DNA of 9,512 nucleotides from WFTC01 sp047635955. Its GTDB lineage: Bacteria > Patescibacteriota > Gracilibacteria > UBA1369 > 2-02-FULL-48-14. The stretch covers positions 1 to 9,512 of the forward strand of contig JBLIGW010000039.1 in NCBI GenBank assembly GCA_047635955.1. The letters run 5' to 3'. A program made the position numbers and the translations under genes. Positions 4,711-9,512 of this stretch are shown one piece after another. The notes under the pieces are model-generated. The model had not been told where the DNA came from, did not search any database, and worked only from the letters and a program-made list of their open reading frames with translations. Within the stretch, counting starts at the first letter, position 1; every line of letters starts with the position of its first letter.

Positions 4711-5692
4711 AAGCGAGTCCGATAGTTAAGTTTTCTAAATTCTCTTCCATTAATGAGAAGTAATCCTCGTTCACTTGATCGCTCGAAAGACCTGAAATCG
4801 GATTTAGTATTAGTGAAGTCAGCCCCGCTTCTTCTGCAAGTACTTCTGCAGCTTCTGAATTGGCTAGTACTTCAAAGAAAATGTGTTTTAGCCCTTCCTC
4901 CTCAGAAAGCTCAATAAGTTCAGTGATTTGTTTGGCTGAAGGTTCATCAAAGGGAGAAACTCCGGAGACAGAATGTGCATGCAGGTCGTAGCGCTCCGCA
5001 AGGTAGCCAAAGGCATCGTGAGAAGTGATAAAAGTATCTAAAGAGCATGAAGCTAAATTCATTTCAAATGAATCATTGAGTGCACTCAATCTATTGATTA
5101 AATCTTCCGTATTTGCACTGTAAATTGCTTCATGACTAGGGTCCATTTTGATGAGCTCTTCTGAGATGTGCTCAACAATCTCTACAGAAAGCACAGGGTC
5201 TAGCCATGTGTGAGGGTCAAAATCACCATGATCATCTTCGTCATGTTCTTCATCATGTTCTTCTCCCTCATCTTCATCGCTATGACCTTCGTCTTCATGC
5301 TCTTCGTGGTCTTCGTGGTCTTCTTCAAAAGCCATTAATTCTAAGTGTGAATTGACTTCTAGAATTTTTACGCCCTTCTTTTCTAATTCATGCTCAAGAC
5401 CTTCAAGCCATGGCTCTAAGCCGCCCTGAGCTATGAGAAGATTAGCTGACTCCATTTGTGCGAGCTGAGACGTGCTAGGTTCGTAAGAATGTGGCTCTCC
5501 ACCTGAAGGGATTAAGTTCATAACTTCTACATTTTCAACTTCTTTTACAAGTTCACTCGTGAAAAAGTGTAGCGGATAAAAACTAGTGATGACCGTGTAT
5601 GAGTCTTCTACTTGTTTAACCTCTGGTTGTGCCGTTTGACAGCCCGTAATAATAAATATACTGAGGCTAAGTATTGAAAGTAGTTTTTTCAT
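4703..5692 (-). CDS. znuA: Zinc-binding lipoprotein of the ABC transporter
   Basis: This 329-residue cluster A-I solute-binding protein has a lipoprotein signal MKK..ILSLSIFIITGC, with acylated Cys18. Likely zinc ligands are His68 (GGEPHSYEPS), His161 (FDPHTWLDP) and His225 (TSHDAFGYL). Between the first two lies a very acidic His-rich loop (residues 123-159, with repeats such as EDHEDHEEHED), the mark of zinc rather than manganese binders. Cys216 and Cys328 may form a disulfide. The usual acidic C-terminal ligand motif LDP reads LNP here (296-298), so the fourth ligand is unclear. Start: an in-frame ATG at 5728 lies inside zur and would add 12 residues before the signal peptide, so 5692 is preferred. 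The protein captures zinc outside the membrane for ZnuB/ZnuC. Confidence 0.95.
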   Translation of the reverse strand: MKKLLSILSLSIFIITGCQTAQPEVKQVEDSYTVITSFYPLHFFTSELVKEVENVEVMNLIPSGGEPHSYEPSTSQLAQMESANLLIAQGGLEPWLEGLEHELEKKGVKILEVNSHLELMAFEEDHEDHEEHEDEGHSDEDEGEEHDEEHDEDDHGDFDPHTWLDPVLSVEIVEHISEELIKMDPSHEAIYSANTEDLINRLSALNDSFEMNLASCSLDTFITSHDAFGYLAERYDLHAHSVSGVSPFDEPSAKQITELIELSEEEGLKHIFFEVLANSEAAEVLAEEAGLTSLILNPISGLSSDQVNEDYFSLMEENLENLTIGLACE

Positions 5693-5702
5693 GTTAATGG
5701 GT

Positions 5703-6125
5703 TTAATGACATGATTGGCACTCACCAAAAAAAGTGAGTTCGTGTTTTTGTATAGATAGACCTTTCCTTGCTAACTCTTCCTCAAAACTATGGAATGCAG
5801 ATTCAATGGACTCAGAATGTACATCTTGAACATCATCACAACCTTCACATACGAAGTGATGGTGATGCTCGTGTACAATCTCAAACAATTGCACTTTAGG
5901 GTTAAGAACAACCAAATCAACCACTTTGTGTTTCACTAGAGTGTCAAGCTGGCGATAAACAGTTGTTTCATTTGGTGTGAACCCTCTCGCACTCAATTCC
6001 TTCATGAGATTTTGTGCTGAAATAGGCTCTTGTTTTTTTAACAGAATTTCCAAAAGAGCCATGCGGAGTGACGTGGTTCGACACCCCTTTTGCTGAAGAT
6101 CTTCAATAATTGACTCAATGTTCAT
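5703..6125 (-). CDS. zur: Fur-family zinc-uptake regulator
   Basis: This 140-residue Fur-family repressor has a winged helix over residues 1-80, including the recognition helix TPNETTVYRQLDTLVKHKVVD (50-70). The dimerisation and metal domain has HEHHHHFVCEGC (85-96) and the structural zinc pairs C93-x2-C96 and C136-x2-C139. Position as first gene of a zinc transporter operon makes Zur more likely than Fur, PerR or Mur. Zinc-loaded Zur should bind the inverted repeat in its own promoter and shut off the operon. Start: ATG 6125 is preferred over 6161, because 6161 would place the promoter within the coding region; a TATAAT ends 6 nt before 6125. znuA begins 10 nt after the stop. Confidence 0.92.
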   Translation of the reverse strand: MNIESIIEDLQQKGCRTTSLRMALLEILLKKQEPISAQNLMKELSARGFTPNETTVYRQLDTLVKHKVVDLVVLNPKVQLFEIVHEHHHHFVCEGCDDVQDVHSESIESAFHSFEEELARKGLSIQKHELTFFGECQSCH

Positions 6126-6131
6126 ACAAGC

Positions 6132-6161
6132 ATTATAACGCAAGTAAGTTGCGTTTGTCAA
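6132..6161 (-). promoter_or_regulatory. zur-znu operon promoter, near-consensus, leaderless
   Basis: On the minus strand TTGACA (6161-6156) and TATAAT (6137-6132) are both perfect hexamers, separated by 18 bp. The -10 is followed by GCTTGT and then the ATG, so the start site predicted from the -10 falls at the start codon. No ribosome binding site is possible, which indicates leaderless translation of zur. Confidence 0.8.
6137..6155. promoter_or_regulatory. Candidate Zur operator in the zur promoter
   Basis: AACGCAA-GTAAG-TTGCGTT is a perfect 7-5-7 inverted repeat filling the spacer between -35 and -10 of the zur promoter and touching the -10. A bound repressor would block RNA polymerase. 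The sequence does not look like the E. coli Zur or Fur boxes, so the assignment rests on symmetry and position. Confidence 0.65.
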
Positions 6162-6607
6162 AAGGTTCTTTTCACACTATCTCACTTAGTCTGAAATCTC
6201 AGGACTTGTGTAAAGGGGGTACTAGTCCCGTGAACTTAGGGTGAAGGAGCGGTATTGGCAGGCTAACAAAACCTTGGCACCCCTCTCCCTCCCCTTATGA
6301 AAGCCTCCCACTCATAGAAGCAATGGAACTCAGTATCGACCAAATTACCCCACAGTGCATCTATTGCAGCAGGAAAGGCTGCTGATCAAGAAATTCTACT
6401 CAGTGAGACCACGGGATCTTGATCACTCAATGATTGTGCCTGTCTTCTTTCTACCTGACCTGACCCTAACAATGAGGAGGGTGCGAGTTGTTTTTTCCCT
6501 GGTGGTTTTACCCTAGTGTTTGTGATGTGGAATCGTATTGTGCCAAAAAAGTTCCGTATTAATGATCTTGCCTCAGAGAAAGAGGCCGAAGGCTTTATTG
6601 ATGAGCT
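6162..6607. other. Intergenic region with decayed repeats and remnants
   Basis: No clear full gene is present. About 6226-6269 holds a decayed copy of the distal part of the tRNA-linked repeat (TCCCG, then GGTGAAGGAGCGGTATTGGCAG). A 9-bp perfect inverted repeat, TGATCAAGA (6383-6391) and TCTTGATCA (6417-6425), has a 25-nt spacer. ATCTC(A)CTTAG(T)CTGAAA near 6179-6196 resembles 7316-7333, at the end of the minus-strand TrmB fragment. At the right end an open frame of about 50 codons ends at 6611 (..WNRIVPKKFRINDLASEKEAEGFIDEL), which may be a gene tail. Confidence 0.4.
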
Positions 6608-6611
6608 TTAA
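6525..6611 (+). CDS. Possible small ORF or gene remnant
   Basis: A 28-codon reading frame from ATG 6525 (MWNRIVPKKFRINDLASEKEAEGFIDEL) looks protein-like, and the frame stays open about 20 codons further upstream without an ATG. It overlaps the end of the minus-strand membrane-protein gene by 4 nt, tail to tail. I do not recognise the family. It may be the C-terminus of a decayed protein or chance. Confidence 0.2.
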   Translation: MWNRIVPKKFRINDLASEKEAEGFIDEL

Positions 6612-7105
6612 AATAGTGAGACCTTCCCTCGCTTATCAATAAAGACTTTTAGCTTCACCCCTACAAAAAGGAGGATTGCTAAGTTCATAAACGTCAACAT
6701 TAGGAAGGGCAAGCGTATTAGAGGTAGCACTGAAAGCTCATGTGACCTTTGCAAGATAAGCGTAACGTCCCCTACTATCAACGCCGTCTCCACAATAATA
6801 CCTATCAAGATTGAATTACGGGTTACATCGAGTTTGCGCCTTGCCATCCCTTTCAAGGTTTGTACGCCCATTACAGTTGAAATAATTGTTAAGAAAATAA
6901 AATCAATTCTAAGAGGGATTTTTTCAACCATACCAAGGAGCATTAAGCTCTCAACAACAAAATCAAGAGCAGCTTGGAATAAAACACTTAAACAAAGCAC
7001 GTATATTAGAAAGATCACGAAATTTGGTATGTGCTTCAACTGTCCACGTTCAACATCAAATAACTCGTGAACAAGTAACTCTACATAATCAACAAATGCC
7101 TTCAT
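6608..7105 (-). CDS. Unrecognised four-helix membrane protein
   Basis: From ATG 7105 this is a 165-residue protein with four hydrophobic segments, roughly 29-58, 65-84, 98-116 and 129-152. An amphipathic, charged N-terminus comes first (FVDYVELLVHELFDVERG), and a basic loop GMARRKLDVTRN (about 86-97) lies between helices 2 and 3. The overall layout is like that of PsiE-type small membrane proteins and the PsiE-like gene at 1702, but the PsiE core motif is not clear, so no family is assigned. An upstream in-frame TTG at 7153 would add 16 residues and lies 28 nt after a TATAAT. Neither start has a Shine-Dalgarno sequence. It is isolated, with no operon partner. Confidence 0.6.
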   Translation of the reverse strand: MKAFVDYVELLVHELFDVERGQLKHIPNFVIFLIYVLCLSVLFQAALDFVVESLMLLGMVEKIPLRIDFIFLTIISTVMGVQTLKGMARRKLDVTRNSILIGIIVETALIVGDVTLILQRSHELSVLPLIRLPFLMLTFMNLAILLFVGVKLKVFIDKRGKVSLF

Positions 7106-7181
7106 TATGGAGATAAATAGGAGTTCGAAAGTTAGTCGTAATGAGTGCAGCAAGGGTATAGTGGTTAAGCTAGATCTTATT

Positions 7182-7209
7182 ATTATAACATATTTTACGG
7201 CTTTTACAA
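7182..7209 (-). promoter_or_regulatory. Probable promoter of the four-helix membrane protein gene
   Basis: On the minus strand TTGTAA (7209-7204) and TATAAT (7187-7182) are spaced by 16 bp. An inverted repeat, CGGCTT-TTAC-AAGCCG (7198-7213), overlaps the -35 and could be an operator. The predicted start near 7175 gives a leader of about 20 nt to the TTG or 70 nt to the ATG. Confidence 0.5.
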
Positions 7210-7298
7210 GCCGCTCACCTAACTTTTTTCACCTGCGAGGTAAGATTTACTTGTCTTGGCTGTATTGCCAAAAAACATGATAGATCTTTTTTATACTG

Positions 7299-7325
7299 TC
7301 TCATTTACCTCATTTATCTCGCTTA
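7299..7325. repeat. Three 9-bp tandem repeats
   Basis: TCTCATTTA, CCTCATTTA and TCTCGCTTA follow one another directly. On the minus strand they read TAAGCGAGA, TAAATGAGG, TAAATGAGA. The first TAA is the stop of the TrmB-like fragment, and the other two units repeat in-frame TAA stops. Confidence 0.5.
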
Positions 7326-7550
7326 GCCTGAAAGCCACAAGTGTTTAAATACATTTCTCAAGTTTTGAGCCAAAATGGGATCATGGGTCTGCACAATATT
7401 GTGCGGGTGTTTTTGCAAGTTCAATGTCACAACATACTCACCTACCACCCAAACTGTTGCTGTGAAGGCCTCTCCATTCCAATACTTTATTTGACGTTGT
7501 GGTAAGCTTTTACCCCTCATACGTGCACTTTCAAAGGATGGTCGAATCGT
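7323..7550 (-). pseudogene. C-terminal remnant of a TrmB-like transcriptional regulator
   Basis: The minus-strand frame is open from 7550 (a TGA lies just upstream) to a TAA at 7323. The translated tail VWVVGEYVVTLNLQKHPHNI, then HDPILAQNLRNVFKHLW, has the pattern of the TrmB-family C-terminus: a strand, a P-h-x-I/V element, then an xxA..xR..F..LW helix. The N-terminal winged helix that binds DNA and the middle effector domain are missing. An ATG at 7520 could give a 65-residue product, but the similarity seems to continue upstream of it, so this looks like a broken gene rather than a small intact one. It lies head to head with the plus-strand fragment at 7552. Assignment is by eye and moderate. 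Confidence 0.5.
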
Positions 7551-7551
7551 T

Positions 7552-8043
7552 CAGAATAAATCTTCAGCTGATTTTTTCTTTGCACAAAAAGACCCCGAAA
7601 TAAAATCTTTCATTCTTGATATCGCAAAGCAAGACGAGGAAATCGAAGTTTTTAGGGGGAAAGAACAATACCAGGCCTGCCACCTTGGAGTTATTCGTAG
7701 GCTTGAAAAAGATAGTGTCATTTATATTGCTGGTGCTGTTGGAGATCGCTGGTACACCCCTATGGGAAATTTTTATGAACAGTATGAAAGCTTACGACTT
7801 GAAAAGGGCATAACTTGGAAAATGGTCATGTATGAAGAAGGTGAGATAGATCTTCAACTTATGAAGCTCCATCCAAAACATAATTTGTTCAGAAAAATGC
7901 CCCGTAATTTTCAAAATCCAGCGAATTACAATGTTTTTGGTGATACAGTTATCACACAAATTTTCGATGAAGAACCAACAATAATTGAGATCAAAAATCA
8001 AAAAATTGCTGATACATACAGAAGGTTTTTTGAAGAACTCTAA
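7552..8043 (+). pseudogene. TrmB-like transcriptional regulator, N-terminally truncated
   Basis: The frame is open from 7495 to a TAA at 8041-8043, with no ATG, GTG or TTG before ATG 7762. Protein-like sequence starts well upstream of that ATG (FFFAQKDPEIKSFIL, EEIEVFRGKEQYQACHLGVI, SVIYIAGAVGDRWY). The end, FRKMPRNFQNPANYNVFGDT, then IFDEEPTIIEIKNQKIADTYRRFFEEL, fits the TrmB-family effector-domain pattern (..NiyGDkv...eeP..i.IkN..iA..yr.fFe.lW). The DNA-binding winged helix is absent. A 93-residue product from 7762 is possible but would begin inside the effector domain. The most likely reading is a gene that lost its 5' half at the junction with the opposite fragment near 7550. Confidence 0.62.
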
Positions 8044-8094
8044 AATTTAGGAGTAAACACAGATTCCGAAGTTGAAATATGAATTTTGTGGCTT

Positions 8095-8149
8095 CCCACC
8101 AGCCAAGCCCTTTTCACGAAAGAAAACATAAGCAACTGGTGGGGTTTTT
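8095..8149 (+). terminator. Rho-independent terminator with branched loop
   Basis: CCCACCAG (8095-8102) pairs perfectly with CTGGTGGG (8136-8143), followed by one G and TTTTT (8145-8149). The 33-nt loop contains a second small hairpin, TTTTC (8111-8115) with GAAAA (8122-8126). The T-run is only on the plus strand, so it would end transcripts from the TrmB-like remnant and insulate the lipoprotein gene. Confidence 0.65.
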
Positions 8150-8197
8150 AACTTTTATGTATACTTAAATCATTATCCTTTATAAACCATTAGAGAT

Positions 8198-8776
8198 ATG
8201 AAAATCTCCACATACCTAGCCTTGGCTTTTGTAGCAATGCTCTCCTTAAGTGCTTGTACAACAAATGAAACGCTCTCAAATGATGGGAGAGAAAATACTG
8301 AAAATGAATTTATTTCTGCTGAATCTGTTGAAGAAGAAGTTGAAACTCCCGCAGCTGACCTTGTTTTAGATGCTGATGACGAGTTGTGCACTGCAGATGT
8401 GACTACTCGTGAAGAAATTGGTGGCCTGCAGTATCCAACCCATGAGCTTTATTCTGATCATAAAGATTCCGTTCTTGCAGCATTATTTACAGCAATGGCT
8501 TGTGGCGAAGACCGAGTGGACTGGCTTGCAGGGGAAGTTTTCCCAAATGGAACAACGGAATCAGGAATTTATGCAACTTCAACAGGTTTTTCTGATGAAT
8601 TACTTGCCACCTTTGAAGAGCTAGGTTTCGTTCTTTACAAGGAAGGTGAAAATTCTGAAGGCGAAGCTTACGAAACATATGCACTCCAAAGTAAAGTGCC
8701 TTACGAGGATATAATGGTACTCAAAGGACATGCTGACCAAAACTGGAGTAGTGTTTGGGGTGGAGTTTCTGAATAG
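8198..8776 (+). CDS. Unrecognised acidic lipoprotein
   Basis: This 192-residue protein has a clear lipoprotein signal peptide: basic start MKIS, a hydrophobic core to residue 16, and lipobox LSAC with acylated Cys20. Next is a long acidic, low-complexity linker (about 21-62, rich in Glu, Asp and Ser). A folded domain of about 130 residues (63-192) contains Cys64 and Cys102, which could form a disulfide. The C-terminal domain has GLQYPTHELYSDHKDSVLAAL and ends in HADQNWSSVWGGVSE. I recognise no family. It would sit on the outer face of the cytoplasmic membrane. No Shine-Dalgarno sequence precedes the ATG; TATACT at 8160-8165 and TATAAA at 8181-8186 are possible -10 elements. The next gene follows closely on the same strand. 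Confidence 0.8.
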   Translation: MKISTYLALAFVAMLSLSACTTNETLSNDGRENTENEFISAESVEEEVETPAADLVLDADDELCTADVTTREEIGGLQYPTHELYSDHKDSVLAALFTAMACGEDRVDWLAGEVFPNGTTESGIYATSTGFSDELLATFEELGFVLYKEGENSEGEAYETYALQSKVPYEDIMVLKGHADQNWSSVWGGVSE

Positions 8777-8829
8777 CTAAAAGCTCTTCGAACCGCTTCA
8801 ATGCCATCTAGCCAACCAAAAACCATTAA

Positions 8830-8842
8830 TATAGTCACTATA
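8830..8842. promoter_or_regulatory. Perfect palindrome before the small protein gene
   Basis: TATAGT-C-ACTATA is a perfect 6-1-6 inverted repeat just upstream of ATG 8846. TATAGT also resembles a -10. It may be an operator or promoter element, which would favour 8846 as the start over 8801. Confidence 0.35.
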
Positions 8843-8845
8843 CTT

Positions 8846-9121
8846 ATGGAGATAGACTCGGGAAAACACAGTGTTTTAGTTGAAGCCAATAAATTAGTCG
8901 CAACTGATCCACTGACCCCAGATGATCGAGAGGTTATAATGTCCGCAATCACCCTTCTCGAAAATCCTACGGAAGAGCTGATGCAAGGCAATGGCGATCA
9001 ACCAGAAATTGATAAAGCACTCGGCCAGCTCCGTGGTTGGGGGATCTCTCTTTCCAGGGTTTACAATGACGATAAGTTCACAGCAGTCTACGAGGAAATG
9101 CTAAGTAACTGTCAGCAGTAA
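8846..9121 (+). CDS. Small unrecognised, mostly helical soluble protein
   Basis: From ATG 8846 the product has 91 residues. It is polar and apparently mainly helical (SVLVEANKLVATD, DDREVIMSAITLLENPTEELMQG, EIDKALGQLRGWGISLSRVY, DKFTAVYEEMLSNC), with no signal peptide or membrane helix. An in-frame ATG at 8801 would extend it to 106 residues, but the extra part (MPSSQPKTINIVTIL) covers the palindrome at 8830-8842 and looks less protein-like. It lies 24 or 69 nt after the lipoprotein gene on the same strand with no terminator between, so co-transcription is plausible. No known family is recognised. Confidence 0.55.
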   Translation: MEIDSGKHSVLVEANKLVATDPLTPDDREVIMSAITLLENPTEELMQGNGDQPEIDKALGQLRGWGISLSRVYNDDKFTAVYEEMLSNCQQ

Positions 9122-9162
9122 ACCCGCGTGGTAAGGTGAAAAGTGGCAAAAAAACTACCCTG

Positions 9163-9191
9163 TTGACTTCACAGCGTTAAAGAGGGAGAAT
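9163..9191 (+). promoter_or_regulatory. Possible promoter of the cold-shock gene
   Basis: TTGACT (9163-9168) with GAGAAT (9186-9191) at 17 bp spacing would give an untranslated leader of about 80 nt. A long leader is common for cold-shock genes, but the -10 is poor. TATTAT at 9258-9263 is an alternative -10. Confidence 0.25.
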
Positions 9192-9277
9192 AGAGTCCTA
9201 ATAGGTTTAGCTTTTTGGTTTTAGAAATAAATTCCTCAATTCGACACTTAGAGGAAATATTATTTAACCTTATCATT

Positions 9278-9490
9278 ATGAAAGGTATCATCAAGAAGAT
9301 TTCAGAGAACATGTTTGGATTTATTTCAGTTGAAGGAGAAAAAGATCTCTTCTTCCACGCAAATGACTGTACTGACAGTAATTTCACAGAAATGAATGAA
9401 GGTGACTCAGTTTCATTTACAACTGAAGACTCTCCAAAAGGACCTCGAGCTGTAAACGTACAACTTGCAGGTGCAGGTGAAGAAGCTTAA
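9278..9490 (+). CDS. Cold-shock-domain (CspA-like) nucleic-acid-binding protein
   Basis: This 70-residue single-domain OB-fold protein starts at ATG 9278 with the family's typical MKG start. RNP1 is represented by NMFGFIS (11-17) and RNP2 by DLFFHAND (23-30). The C-terminal EDSPKGPRAVNVQL (50-63) matches the conserved SPKGPQAANV of cold-shock proteins. The canonical KWFN aromatic site is replaced by KKIS (6-9), so one of the usual base-stacking residues is missing. Such proteins bind single-stranded RNA or DNA and act as RNA chaperones. An in-frame upstream ATG at 9215 would add 21 residues unlike the family and is rejected. No Shine-Dalgarno sequence is seen. Confidence 0.85.
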   Translation: MKGIIKKISENMFGFISVEGEKDLFFHANDCTDSNFTEMNEGDSVSFTTEDSPKGPRAVNVQLAGAGEEA

Positions 9491-9512
9491 TTCTCTTCAA
9501 TCAAAAAAAAAC

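Noticed and set aside
7762..8043. Intact 93-residue gene starting at ATG 7762
   Set aside because: Homology-like sequence continues at least 60 codons upstream in the same frame, and the ATG lies within a TrmB-type effector domain. A truncated gene is more likely, although a short product cannot be excluded.
8701..8991. Minus-strand ORF of 96 codons
   Set aside because: It overlaps the ends of two plus-strand genes with better composition and context; no recognisable features.
1..9512. CRISPR array, transposase, integrase or phage genes
   Set aside because: No regularly spaced repeats and no matching coding sequence were seen anywhere. The only repeats are the tRNA-linked modules and short tandem or inverted repeats.

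Overview
This 9.5 kb stretch is bacterial chromosomal DNA of moderate to low GC, with small genes, very short gaps, almost no Shine-Dalgarno sequences and TGA used as an ordinary stop. The style (leaderless-looking promoters, remnants of TrmB-like regulators, small cold-shock and HicAB proteins) is compatible with an uncultured Patescibacteria/CPR-type bacterium. That placement is an inference, not something the sequence proves.

Layout. The left edge holds the 3' part of a Nudix hydrolase (+), convergent with a complete peptidase E-like serine hydrolase (-). That gene shares a 39-nt divergent promoter region with a two-gene membrane operon (+): a ferric-reductase/MsrQ-like heme-type membrane protein and a PsiE-like membrane protein. 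A tRNA-Gln(CUG) follows. Its 3' end is repeated 122 bp downstream and again, in decayed form, about 720 bp downstream. A hicBA toxin-antitoxin operon (-) sits between the two extra copies, so this part looks like a small tRNA-anchored island.

The centre (3216-6125, -) is a complete zinc uptake operon in the order zur-znuA-znuC-znuB: Fur-family regulator, His-rich lipoprotein binding protein, ATPase and permease. Its promoter is near-consensus, with a perfect 7-5-7 inverted repeat between the -35 and -10 that is a good Zur operator candidate. Zur should therefore repress its own gene and the transporter when zinc is sufficient.

The right third is looser. It has two intergenic stretches with decayed repeats, an unrecognised four-helix membrane protein (-), two N-terminally truncated TrmB-like regulator remnants lying head to head, and a rho-independent terminator. 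These are followed by an unrecognised acidic lipoprotein (+), a small unrecognised protein (+) and a cold-shock-domain protein (+).

The most notable observations are: the tRNA-Gln 3'-end repeats around hicBA and the extended hairpin fused to the tRNA 3' end; three independent promoters whose -10 hexamer lies exactly 6 nt before the ATG; the zur operator; and the head-to-head TrmB fragments. I found no CRISPR array, transposase, integrase or phage gene.
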